In this document: piece by piece, positions 44,383 through 54,300 of the stretch
Position numbering within the stretch: the stretch's first letter is position 1
How the letters are laid out: each line of letters begins with the position of its first letter
From: CAZMNY01 sp964567745
GTDB taxonomy: Bacteria; Planctomycetota; Planctomycetia; Pirellulales; Pirellulaceae
Reading direction: 5' to 3'
Assembly: GCA_964567745.1 (NCBI GenBank)
Contig: CAZMNY010000018.1
Coordinates: 62,001-126,000, forward strand
Length of the DNA stretch: 64,000 bases
Position numbers and translations under genes: made by a program
Notes under the pieces: generated by a model
Database searches by the model: none
What the model saw: the letters and a program-made list of their open reading frames with translations, nothing else
Told to the model about the DNA's origin: nothing

Positions 44383-47300
44383 GCATCGTACAAACCAGTC
44401 CTGCACAGACCTTGGATTTCAGGCAGGTTGTTCAGCGCGCGAACCGTACCATTCGCATGACCAAAGTTATGTTGGGGGTTCTCACCTGGTTCGCCATTGC
44501 TGCCACGACCTGGCTTGGTCTGTTTGCCCTCGACAACCTGTTCGACCTGCCCTCAGCCTTGCGATTTCCGTTTGGAATTATGGGACTGATCATCACGATT
44601 GCTGCCTTCCTCAAGTGTGTCGTGGGAGCCGTCAGAACGCACCAAAGTGACGAACAGGTCGCACTGATGCTGGAAGAGCAGTTCCACATCGAGGAAAACG
44701 TCCTCATCAATACCATGCAGTTTGAAGAGATGGGCTACAGCGACAAGCAAAAAGAGTTCATCCAAGCAACGGCCAGTGCGGCCACGACCGGCTGGAGCCA
44801 TGTGCCGCTACGCGAGTTATGGCAACCGGGCCGGTTGGCAATCTGGTTGGCGGCATTCGCCCTGCTGATGTCGCTTTGGGCCGCGTACAGTATTATCGCG
44901 CCGGACTATCTCAAGAATGCATTTTCCCGCTACGCGTTCAGCTTCCAGGATACTCCACCCGCTGCCGCCGCCTCGCTGATCATGACTCCGGCAGAGGATG
45001 TCACCATTGCTGAATTCGACGACCTCGATATCACTCTGGATGTGACCGAATTCGCAGACGGCAAACAGTTAGTGGTGTATCCCGCCATCGTTTACCGTGA
45101 GGGTCAAGGCACCGTTCCCAACGATGGTACCGTCGGCGCGGAAGTCAAGATGCGCCCCGTTGTCGGCAATCCGAACCTGTATCAGTACACCTTTGAGACC
45201 GTTCGCCGTAGTTTTGCCTTCCGCATCTTCGTCGGCGGAACCTACGCTCACAGCGTGCAGGTGACGGTGGACGGCGTCACCAAGATCGTCGAATCATCGT
45301 TCACGGTGACGCCACCAGCCTATGTGGCCCAACCGCCTCGGCAGCAAACCGGCCCTCCTTACCCAGTGAAGTGTCTGCCTGCCAGCCAGTTGGATCTACT
45401 TGTCAAATTGGATAAGCCTGTCGAGTCGCTCGTCTGGGAGTGGCCGGCTGGGTCTGTGCCGCTGCAGGATACAGGCAATCAAGTCTGGAAAGGCACGATC
45501 GAGGTGGGTGACACCGGCGGTAATTACGACCTGGTCGCTGTGGTCAAGAACCTGCCCGAACCGATCACCTTGAGCAGCGGCAGTGTCCAACTCAAGACCG
45601 ACCGCAAACCCGAAGTCAACTACCTGGACATGGAGCTGAGCCACGTGGTCACCCCCGGCGCCACGCTTCCGTTGCGATTTGAAGGTAGGGATGACTACGG
45701 CCTGCGGGACATGAAACTGACGCTCCGCCGCGCCAAGGCCGGTAGTCAGCCCGAGGCGATTCGGGACTGGACGTTCGGCTCCGCACCTGGTGAGCAGGAT
45801 CGGATTCAGAAGCGAGTCGATCTAAAAATCGATGCCAGCGTTTTCGAACCGGGCAACAAGTACTTTCTGGAAGTTCATGGCAACGACTTTTGTCCGACCA
45901 CGGACAGCGGCGTTTCCGATGCTTTGCTGGTCACCGTGAAGGATCTGAATACCAACCTTGCGGACGGCGACTCGGAACTAAAGGATCTGTATGCGGCCCT
46001 GGAGCGCGCCATCGTTCTTCAAAAACAAGCGCTGGAGGGAACCCAGAACCTGTCGGTGAACATCGATGATGTCTGGTTGGATGTGAATCGTGTGAAACGG
46101 GAGGACCAAGACATCCAGGCAGCGCTGGATGCTTACCGTGAGAAGATTCTCGAACTTCAGGTCAATGTGCGGGAAACACTGATCAAGGGAGTGCAGTTGG
46201 CGCCGGATCAATCGATCCACTTGGCCGTTCGCATGCAAAGCATATCCGATAACGAAGCTGTCGAAGCCAATCATCGCGCGTTTGCCGCGGGACGTGTGCG
46301 GCTTCACGCCAGCGAGTTGAAGCGTGCCAATGGTTTCGGCCCCGGTACCTCATTTAAAAACACAAAGACTCAAAACGTCCGCTTCAAGAGTCAACCAGCA
46401 CGCTATTTCGGGTTGGTCATCTACTCTGCCCACGGCTGGTCGCCGAAAGCATATCTGGAACAACTGGCGCTCGTGGGCGAGGACACCGAGGAGAACAAGA
46501 GCCCCTACCTTGACAGCTCGAAATGGAAACTCGTTGCGTCCAATGTCAAGGATGCACAACAGGCACTGGCTTCCAAGGACGGGCCGCACAAGGTCACGAT
46601 CGATTCGTTGCCGGCATCGTTTGTGTTTGATATGGGAGAAGAGCAGGCCGTTACCGGGATCGCCTGCAAGGGTGGCGGCGAGCAATCCCCCAAGGGAATC
46701 GCGGTTTACCTGACCACAGATCAGGCCCCCGAGATTGTCCCGGTGGCGCTCGAGCAAGAGCGTATTAACGGTGAATTCAAGCATCTAAAAACCGTTCAGG
46801 AAATGATCTACAACCAGTTGCTGGCGCTTAAGGGCGGAGAATTCGAGAGGTTGGAGAAGGACAAGAATCTCGAGTTGGCGAAGTTGCTGGGAGAAGATCG
46901 TGATGAGGCGGCACCTGCGGCGGATTTGGCCCAGGCCGAGACCAACGAAAAGCTCAAAGAATGGACGGAGGCGGAAGAAGAACTTGACGCGCTGCGGAAG
47001 GTGATCACTTCCAAACCCACGGAAAATCTGGATGAGGATGACGAGAAAGATCTCAGCGATCTCGATCTAAAGAAGCTTGCGTTGAAGCGTGATCTCGAGG
47101 AACTGGCTGAAGACCTCGCGCGGAGCGAGTGGGACTTTGCGGACAAGAGCGAGATCGAGCTGTACGAGGCCACGCTGCACAACATTCAAGACAAACTCGA
47201 TGAAAAAATCCCCGATCTTTTGGCGTTGGATAGCGACAAACCGAAACCCGACATGTCGCACAATCTCGACACCGTACCGCAGGATTCGTCGCAGGAGATC

Positions 47301-48203
47301 GAAACGGGCCAACAGCAGCCAATCAGCGGTGCCTTGGTAGAACCCGGGCAGAATGAAGACGCCGAAGATCAAGGCAAGCTACCCGATCTCGGCGAACTGC
47401 CCGCCGAACTCCCCGCGAATATTTCTGAGTTGGTCAGCGGACTCGACGATTTGGGTCCTCCCGTCCCCGAATCGGGTTCGGAATTGATGGATCACAATTC
47501 GCCTTCCGGATCCCCCGCTTCGGATAACCTGGACTCGGCCTCCGCCGCTGGACAGATGGCCGCTCAGACGCCCAACCCGCTGGCCAAAACGAAAGGCCGT
47601 GGCAACATCGGGCGTGCTGGACAGTCAGAAGGACAGATGGCCGCCAGCAAAGCACCAGCGATTCCGGACAATGAAGTGGCGATGCCGGCTCGTCTGGTGG
47701 CCGGTGCTGGTGAAGACGGCCAGATTGTCGATGAGGACAACACGCCCTCCTCGGCGATTGGTTTGGGCAAAGGAACCGGGTCGGCGACAGGATTCGCCGA
47801 TGTCGGTAAGCTTCCTCCTGACGAACTGAACAAGCTTAAGGAGATGCTGGGGGCTGCAGATCACAAGAGTAACGAGAACATCCGTGGGCTCTTGCTGGCG
47901 CTCAATCGCCACAATCTGCCCACGACCGACTTGAAACGAGCCCTGGAACGACTCCGGCAGATTCAGGGCAACAAGCAGGGAGTCGATGTAAGGCAAACGC
48001 TCAACGAAGCCATGAAGCACTTGCGTCGTGCAGAAACTTCGCTCGCCAGTGCCTACGAACTGCGTGCGCAGCAGATCGCGGATGGAACGTTTAAAGATGC
48101 GCACCAAGCCGATACCACCGGCGGCGCGGTGGTTGCTGGATATGAGAATATGGTCAGCGAGTATTTCAAAGCCGTTGCCGAAGAATCCGCCAAACGAAAA
48201 TAG
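44379..48203 (+). CDS. Large membrane protein, DUF4175-like, with coiled coils
   Basis: 1274 residues. Three transmembrane helices lie at about 29-50, 63-85 and 150-172, the layout of DUF4175-like proteins. Beta-rich segments follow (about 200-510). Residues about 640-790 look like a discoidin-type insertion (ARYFGLVIYSAHGWSPKAYL; SFVFDMGEEQAVTGIACKGG). Long acidic coiled coils (about 820-960) lead to a Gln/Pro/Ser-rich linker and a helical C-terminus. It ends the first half of the VWA cluster and is followed by repeat copy D and a second MoxR. Role unknown; an envelope scaffold is likely. Confidence 0.7.
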   Translation: MSIVQTSPAQTLDFRQVVQRANRTIRMTKVMLGVLTWFAIAATTWLGLFALDNLFDLPSALRFPFGIMGLIITIAAFLKCVVGAVRTHQSDEQVALMLEEQFHIEENVLINTMQFEEMGYSDKQKEFIQATASAATTGWSHVPLRELWQPGRLAIWLAAFALLMSLWAAYSIIAPDYLKNAFSRYAFSFQDTPPAAAASLIMTPAEDVTIAEFDDLDITLDVTEFADGKQLVVYPAIVYREGQGTVPNDGTVGAEVKMRPVVGNPNLYQYTFETVRRSFAFRIFVGGTYAHSVQVTVDGVTKIVESSFTVTPPAYVAQPPRQQTGPPYPVKCLPASQLDLLVKLDKPVESLVWEWPAGSVPLQDTGNQVWKGTIEVGDTGGNYDLVAVVKNLPEPITLSSGSVQLKTDRKPEVNYLDMELSHVVTPGATLPLRFEGRDDYGLRDMKLTLRRAKAGSQPEAIRDWTFGSAPGEQDRIQKRVDLKIDASVFEPGNKYFLEVHGNDFCPTTDSGVSDALLVTVKDLNTNLADGDSELKDLYAALERAIVLQKQALEGTQNLSVNIDDVWLDVNRVKREDQDIQAALDAYREKILELQVNVRETLIKGVQLAPDQSIHLAVRMQSISDNEAVEANHRAFAAGRVRLHASELKRANGFGPGTSFKNTKTQNVRFKSQPARYFGLVIYSAHGWSPKAYLEQLALVGEDTEENKSPYLDSSKWKLVASNVKDAQQALASKDGPHKVTIDSLPASFVFDMGEEQAVTGIACKGGGEQSPKGIAVYLTTDQAPEIVPVALEQERINGEFKHLKTVQEMIYNQLLALKGGEFERLEKDKNLELAKLLGEDRDEAAPAADLAQAETNEKLKEWTEAEEELDALRKVITSKPTENLDEDDEKDLSDLDLKKLALKRDLEELAEDLARSEWDFADKSEIELYEATLHNIQDKLDEKIPDLLALDSDKPKPDMSHNLDTVPQDSSQEIETGQQQPISGALVEPGQNEDAEDQGKLPDLGELPAELPANISELVSGLDDLGPPVPESGSELMDHNSPSGSPASDNLDSASAAGQMAAQTPNPLAKTKGRGNIGRAGQSEGQMAASKAPAIPDNEVAMPARLVAGAGEDGQIVDEDNTPSSAIGLGKGTGSATGFADVGKLPPDELNKLKEMLGAADHKSNENIRGLLLALNRHNLPTTDLKRALERLRQIQGNKQGVDVRQTLNEAMKHLRRAETSLASAYELRAQQIADGTFKDAHQADTTGGAVVAGYENMVSEYFKAVAEESAKRK

Positions 48204-48212
48204 GAACGTTTA

Positions 48213-48284
48213 GTCGCCTTTCGCTCCGCGAAAGTAGCGTCGCAACACGAGTAAAAAACGCCAATTTCGCGCCCGAAAGGCGAC
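48213..48284. repeat. Palindromic intergenic repeat, copy D
   Basis: Left arm 48213-48239 (GTCGCCTTTCGCTCCGCG-AAAGTAGCG), right arm 48259-48284 with a few mismatches, spacer 19 bases. It separates the DUF4175-like gene from the second MoxR gene. Confidence 0.78.
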
Positions 48285-48315
48285 GATACGAAACACCTCG
48301 ACGGGAGCCCTAAAT

Positions 48316-49359
48316 ATGAATTCATCAAAAGACACAAATTCAGGCAGCGACGCGGAAGCCTTGGCCAAGTTGGCAAAGTCCGGGGAGCTAATCACCGAGG
48401 AAGTCGGAAAGATCATCGTCGGCCAGGTCGATGTCATCAACCAGATCCTCACGGCATTCTTTGCTCGCGGACACGTCGTGATCGAGGGTGTGCCCGGCCT
48501 GGCGAAGACACTAATGATCAACAGTCTGGCCGAAACCATGTCGCTCGATTTTACCCGGGTACAATTTACGCCCGACTTAATGCCGACCGACATCACCGGT
48601 ACGACATTGTTGAACGAAGATGAACATGGAAAGCGGCACTTTACCTTTTCCAAGGGACCGGTGTTCACCAACATTCTACTGGCAGACGAAATCAATCGTA
48701 CGCCACCGAAGACCCAGGCCGCTCTGCTCGAAGCGATGCAAGAGCGTAACGTCAGTGTTGGCGGTGAAACCTATAATTTGCCCGAGCCGTTCCTCGTGCT
48801 GGCCACACAAAATCCGATCGAGCAGGAAGGTACGTATACATTGCCGGAAGCACAATTGGACCGGTTCCTGTTTCTGATCAAGATCGATTATCCGTCGCTC
48901 AGCGAAGAAGAGAAGATCCTGTTATCGACGACATTGGAATCGCTGCCGAATCTCGCTCACATCATTGGTGGTGAGGATATCATCCAGATGCAGAAAGCAG
49001 TCCGCGGAATTTCGGTTAGTCCTGAGGTGGCCAACTACGCCGCACGACTGGCGCGTGCCACCCGACCGGGCCGCGACGAAGCTCCCGACTTTGTCAATCA
49101 GTGGGTACGTTGGGGCTGCGGTCCTCGTGCCGGACAAGGCTTGCTGCTGGCGGCCAAGTCACACGCCGGGCTCTCCGGTCGGACTGAAGTCATCTTTGAC
49201 GATGTGAGGAAATTCGTGCATCCCGTTTTACGGCATCGTATGGGTTTGAACTTCGCAGCTGTCAGTGAAGGTCAGACGACGGATGATATTGTCGACATGC
49301 TCGTGGAGCATGTTCCCGAGGTGATGTCGGCTGCCGCGCAACGCAAAGTGGCTGTCTGA
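48316..49359 (+). CDS. MoxR-family AAA+ ATPase (second copy)
   Basis: 347 residues. GVPGLAKTLMINSLAETMSL (Walker A), FTPDLMPTDITGTTLL, LLADEINRTPPKTQAALLEA (Walker B) and ATQNPIEQEGTYTLPEAQLD match the first copy at nearly all motif positions. It lacks the acidic N-terminal extension of the first. A DUF58 gene does not follow; a propeller protein does. Two MoxR genes in one cluster suggest separate client complexes. Confidence 0.92.
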   Translation: MNSSKDTNSGSDAEALAKLAKSGELITEEVGKIIVGQVDVINQILTAFFARGHVVIEGVPGLAKTLMINSLAETMSLDFTRVQFTPDLMPTDITGTTLLNEDEHGKRHFTFSKGPVFTNILLADEINRTPPKTQAALLEAMQERNVSVGGETYNLPEPFLVLATQNPIEQEGTYTLPEAQLDRFLFLIKIDYPSLSEEEKILLSTTLESLPNLAHIIGGEDIIQMQKAVRGISVSPEVANYAARLARATRPGRDEAPDFVNQWVRWGCGPRAGQGLLLAAKSHAGLSGRTEVIFDDVRKFVHPVLRHRMGLNFAAVSEGQTTDDIVDMLVEHVPEVMSAAAQRKVAV

Positions 49360-49371
49360 GCGTCGTTGAAA

Positions 49372-51123
49372 ATGGAAAACAAACGGATGAGAACGAATCG
49401 ATGCACGACAACTTGGCTGTTCATGGCAATGGCTCTGTGTTGGTCAATTCCTTCGCTTGCCCAGGCTGAGGTGATCGGACGGGTCAGCAATATTGTGCCC
49501 TCGACGATTCAGGTCAGTCCCCACGGTGACCATGTTCTGGTTGTGAGTGTTAACCCGCAGACGAAACAACGGCAGGTCTATCTTGATGGAAAGGCCTTGC
49601 CCGGTGTGTATGACGCCATTGCCGGCGGCACTCCGTTTTTCAGCGAGGATGGCAAGCACCATGTTTTCGTGGGCACGCGAGGTGAACAGTGCATGGTCGT
49701 TCTCGACGGTGTGGAGCAGACACCTTATACCATCACCAAAGATGGTTGGCCCTTTGCCGGGTTAGTGTTCGGATCGAACGCAGGCAGGACGCACCTGGCC
49801 TATCAAGCCAGCAAGGATGGCCGACATTATGTTGTGGTGAACGGAAAGGTACTGGGGCCTTATGACAGTATCGTCGTTAAAGACAAACCCGCGCAGCGCG
49901 GAATCTGGGATTTTCGTTTTGAGGGCGACTACTTCGCCTATCGCGCCAAGGTGGGCGAGAAGATGGTGGCTTGTCGCGGTCGGATCCAAGGGTCCGAAAT
50001 TACGTTGGTCACGAGCAAGCCCTATGATTTGATCGGTTCAGGGTCACCAGTACGGATGGGCGGAAAGACAGACGCGAACGGCGATGAGTTGTTCGCGTTC
50101 GTTGCGAAAGAAGGCCCAGGAAAAGAAAGCATTCGCCAACTTCCCGGCGACGAGCCGATCAACGAAAAGACCTGGAAGTATATTGCTCCAGGCACCTTGC
50201 GTTCGTCGCCCGCCCAACCAGGAGAAATGGTCTACGTCGGGGGCGACATGCAGTGGAACGTGGTTGTCGGCGAGAAGCAGTGGCCGCCGTGCGAGCGACT
50301 GGGACGCCTGATGGCGTCCCCGTCTGGTGCGACCTGGGCTTGCATGTCGAAGACCGATGACAAGTTAGTTGTGATGGTCAACGGCGTGCCGGGCAAAGTC
50401 TATAGACAGATCCAACATGGCAAGACGCTGTTTCCCGCTGGGGATGAGCGCGTTATTTACGGCGCATCAACGCTTGACGGTTCCAAAACGCCCGCCAGGA
50501 TTGTCGTCGATGGCAAAGAGGGCAAAGCCTATACGCAGGTCCGAGGCGATAGCGTGGTCTTTAGTGCTGACAAAAAATCAATGGCCTATGTGGCCGGTGA
50601 CGGAAATAAGAACTTCGTCGTTCTGGACGGCAAGGAAGGCCCGGCCTTTGATGACATTTTCGATTTGCGTTTCTCGCCTGTCGGATCTCGTTTGGCGTAC
50701 GGTGCCCGACGGGGCTTGGAGTACTTTGTTGTCCAGGGCGACAAAGAACATGGGCCCTATGAAAACACGCAGCGAGGGTCGCTCGTATTTCGTTCCGATG
50801 GCAAGGACTTGGCCTGGGCTGCCTTTGGGGCCGATGGCAAGTGGCATGTGTGCCTCAACGGCAAGACGATTGACTCGGGATGCGACCGCGTTGTCAGTCA
50901 GATTACGTTCTCTAACGGCGTGTCGGTGCCAGCTTATGTCGGGCGGTACGTGTCTGATGGAAAGCCTTCCTTTGCCATGTCATACGGTGGCAGACTCGGC
51001 AGAGAGTACGACTCCATTTGGATGGGCGATGGTGGAAAGCTCTTCGTACAGGAAGACGCGAGCATTAAGTATTTCGCAAAGAGTGGATCGTTGCTGTATC
51101 GAAATATTGCGAAAGAACAATGA
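49372..51123 (+). CDS. Secreted TolB/WD40-like propeller protein
   Basis: About 583 residues. The ATG at 49372 or the one at 49387 can start it; a signal peptide (WLFMAMALCWSIPSLAQA) follows either. The mature part is a series of blade-like repeats of the form VVLDGKEGPAFDDIFDLRFS and FSEDGKHHVFVGTRGEQCMV, where the protein text alternates gene-product names for strands and DGK turns. These are seen in TolB-type and WD40-like propellers. No enzyme motif is visible. It is in the same direction as the MoxR gene, 12 bases downstream. Confidence 0.75.
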   Translation: MENKRMRTNRCTTTWLFMAMALCWSIPSLAQAEVIGRVSNIVPSTIQVSPHGDHVLVVSVNPQTKQRQVYLDGKALPGVYDAIAGGTPFFSEDGKHHVFVGTRGEQCMVVLDGVEQTPYTITKDGWPFAGLVFGSNAGRTHLAYQASKDGRHYVVVNGKVLGPYDSIVVKDKPAQRGIWDFRFEGDYFAYRAKVGEKMVACRGRIQGSEITLVTSKPYDLIGSGSPVRMGGKTDANGDELFAFVAKEGPGKESIRQLPGDEPINEKTWKYIAPGTLRSSPAQPGEMVYVGGDMQWNVVVGEKQWPPCERLGRLMASPSGATWACMSKTDDKLVVMVNGVPGKVYRQIQHGKTLFPAGDERVIYGASTLDGSKTPARIVVDGKEGKAYTQVRGDSVVFSADKKSMAYVAGDGNKNFVVLDGKEGPAFDDIFDLRFSPVGSRLAYGARRGLEYFVVQGDKEHGPYENTQRGSLVFRSDGKDLAWAAFGADGKWHVCLNGKTIDSGCDRVVSQITFSNGVSVPAYVGRYVSDGKPSFAMSYGGRLGREYDSIWMGDGGKLFVQEDASIKYFAKSGSLLYRNIAKEQ

Positions 51124-51128
51124 CACCG

Positions 51129-51221
51129 ATGACTCAGCTCAAGCTTATCCTGGCCAGTTTCTTTGTCCTGCTGAGCACACAGCTCCGCGCCGAAGACACT
51201 ACGCACTGGCCGCCGAAATGA
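51129..51221 (+). pseudogene. Signal-peptide remnant of a deleted secreted protein
   Basis: MTQLKLILASFFVLLSTQLR followed by AEDTTHWPPK and a stop: a good signal peptide with nine residues of mature protein. In the next frame, bases 51217-51250 read EMIAVEAKKGL and stop, which looks like the C-terminus of a protein. A deletion joining the 5' and 3' ends of a gene out of frame explains both. Located six bases after the propeller gene. Confidence 0.45.
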
Positions 51222-51255
51222 TCGCCGTGGAAGCGAAGAAGGGGCTGTAGACATA

Positions 51256-51343
51256 GTCGCCTTTCGCTCCGCGAAAGTTGCGCTGAATGAAGAAACGCTC
51301 TACGAATACAAAGAAACGCATCTTTCGCGGCGCGAAAGGCGAC
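51256..51343. repeat. Palindromic intergenic repeat, copy E
   Basis: Left arm 51256-51282 (GTCGCCTTTCGCTCCGCG-AAAGTTGCG), right arm 51317-51343, spacer 34 bases. It lies ten bases before the first WD40/PA14 gene. Confidence 0.8.
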
Positions 51344-51353
51344 TATTGCTAAC

Positions 51354-54300
51354 ATGAGTATTCAACACAAAATCAAACCACTTCTAATCACACTCTTACT
51401 GTGCTCCGCGGCGCCACTATTGCAGCCACTCTTGGCCGCCGATTCGGAGCCGGCAGCGGCGCCGGTGGTCTGGCATGTGGAAGACGCGGAGTTGCGCGCG
51501 TCGGTCAAGGTGGATGTTAGAGACGCGCTGCTGCGGATGCCGCCGCAGGTGTATCTCGCCGATTTGAAGCCGCTCGAAACCACCGACGGGCTCGCCTTTG
51601 ATCCGCTGAGTAAAAATGTCATCCCGATCGACGTCCGCGATCCGAAAGAGAAGGCGGCGACGATCGCTAAGTTGAAGCAATCAGAATTAAAGCCACAACA
51701 GTTTCTTTCAGTGGGCGCATGGGAGGCGTACGTAAAGAAGTCCGCAAATGCTTACGGTGGACTGACGGAAAACGACGGCGGCCCGATGTTGCGGCTCAGA
51801 GGCTCGGTGACCGTTGCCCTGAAACCGGAGTATCAATTTCTCACCTGGAAGGGGCGCCACTCCGCAAAGGTCTTCATCGACGGTAAGCCAGTCAGGCTAG
51901 AAAACAACCCCGCAAGGTACTGGCAAGAGGGGAAGATAGGCTGGCAAGACGGAAAGATAGACATCCAAGAGGGAGTTGAAGTTGTCGGGCATAACGCGCA
52001 GTTCGCTGACCATCAATCCGCCTTGGTGGCCATCCCGTCCGGCGCCAAGACGCTCAAATTTGAAGTGGCTCCTGATCATGACCGTCCGGGCCAGTCCCTT
52101 GGTCAAGCGGGTTTCATTACCCGGCACGCCAAGGTTGCGCGGGCGACGATTTGTCTCCCCGGACGCGATGCGAGCAAGCTGGTTCCCGTCGTGGTTCGAG
52201 CCGGCGGTGAGCGGGTCGGTTGCCGCGTTGTCTGGGCGAGCAAATCGATGCCGATGCCGATCATGTTCGACTCGTCCAGCGGCGACGAGAACTATTGGGT
52301 CTACCTGCTCGACGAGGCAAAGAAACCGGCGCCTCTCGATTGGACGCCGCAGGCGGAAGTTATGGAAGAGGCGCGCCAGCTCGATCGTTACAATCCCGAG
52401 CTCGAAACACTCGCCGGCTTTGAAAAGCTGTGGGGATCCGCTGAAATCATCGGAAGAGGCGTTCCGAAGTCGCGTGCTGTGGCGGGGCATGCCACTCGAA
52501 CGGGGTGGCTAAGGCCGTCACGCGTCATGCATAGCTTCTCTCCTACCTTTGGAAAGACCGGCTCGGAGCCCGTCACCCTGCACGAGGTGGTGGGCGCCCA
52601 GTCGGCAACGCTAAGGCGAATCAGCGGCATCTTTCAGATTCCGGCAACCGATACGTACACGTTCTTCTGCATGTCCGGACCTGGGGGCTATGTGCTGCTG
52701 GACGGCCACTTGATCGCCTCGTTTCGCGATGGAAATTCGACGCCCGGGTCAGAATCGGGCCGAATTCTCAATTTAGAAATTGACAAAGGACAACACCGTA
52801 TCGAGCTCTTGCAATATGGCCCGACCGGGCATGCGGGTTGGGCCGGGCTGTGGTGGAAGAATCCGAGCCTGAAGGATCTTAACGAAGATAAATTTATTGG
52901 CTATCAGCTATTCGGCCAATCAAACGCAGGCACATCCGGGAACTACATGGTCTGGGAGCCGCTGGCGGATACGATGACCGCGCCGTTGGAACATCGTGCG
53001 AAAGACTCATACGCCACGTTCAATTGGTATCAGCTCGCCCATCAAGGGGGAGTCTATCCCAGCATTGGTTATCCCAAGTATGCCCTGAACTGGTATCGCT
53101 TCAGCGCCCATGCCCCGGGTGCTTCCACAGGCGCCGTCTATCGCTGGCGATTCGACGACGGTCGTACGGCCGAAGGCAAACAGATCTGCAAGCTCTTCTT
53201 GCGGGGCGGCATCAGGAAGGTGGAGCTCGAGGTGTTGGATGCCCCGGGCGGCAAGGTGATCGCCCGCGCCGCCGGCGAGGTCGCGGTTCGCATGAGTCTG
53301 GACGATTGGGCTGACGGTAATTTAATGAATACCCATAGCCAGGATCGACTTACCGGTGCGTGGCGTCACGATGTAAACCAACCCTCTTTTAATCCTCTGT
53401 TGGCGCAGATTTGGGAGTTTGCGGCCGAAGGCAGGCTTGAGCGGGTGCCGGTGGACGATCTGGTCAACTACTACGAGTGGTTGAATAACGCCAGTATTAG
53501 AAATGGCCTGGACGAGGGCACCCTGGACTCTGCCACTTGGCAGCGTCCTACGCATGACGACCGAGGTGTTCCCCTTATTTCACGCATCAAGATCTTTGAT
53601 GATGCCGTTAAGAAGCATAGCTACGCCCGCCGGCGCAGCGGCGATGTGCTGGCCGCACGGGCCGATGACCTGATCGCCGCGTATCCGTACAGCGATTTGC
53701 TGCGGATCGCGCAGAATTTGAGTCGCACGGAACGCGGGCCAAGCCGCGCTCACTACGCTGCTGCCGAAAAGCTCCTGGCCGCCGTGCTCGAGCGTGCTCC
53801 CGCCGGTAGCTCTCAGTGGAGAACGGCGGCGTTGGCGCTCTCGGATATTAAGCTGTCCGTCAGCGGCGACACGGAATCTGCGTTGGCGCTGCTCGAGAAA
53901 TTTCAGCAGACCAAACCGGCCGTCGACATGGTCGACTCCTGGCAATTTGCCGAGGCCCGCGAGGGCCGTCATGTTGGAGACAGCGATAAGCTCGCCGCAC
54001 TGACGGCTGAGTTGGACTGGTCGCCCATCGAGCGGCCGCGCCACCGGATCGGTTATGATCTCAATCACATGGAGGAGCACCAGGCCTACCAGCCTATCAA
54101 CGGGCGCACATCGCTGCAGGAAATGCTGGGCGACGGCTGGGATATCCCCTTCAAAAACAACCGGGGATTCTGGTTGGCGCGGGACTTCGATCTGCCCGCG
54201 GACTGGGAGGGCAGTCAGCTCATATTTAGGGCTGGCACACCGATAAAAACCCAACATTGGCAAAACGACCAGACCGACCACGTCTGGATTAACGGCGAGC

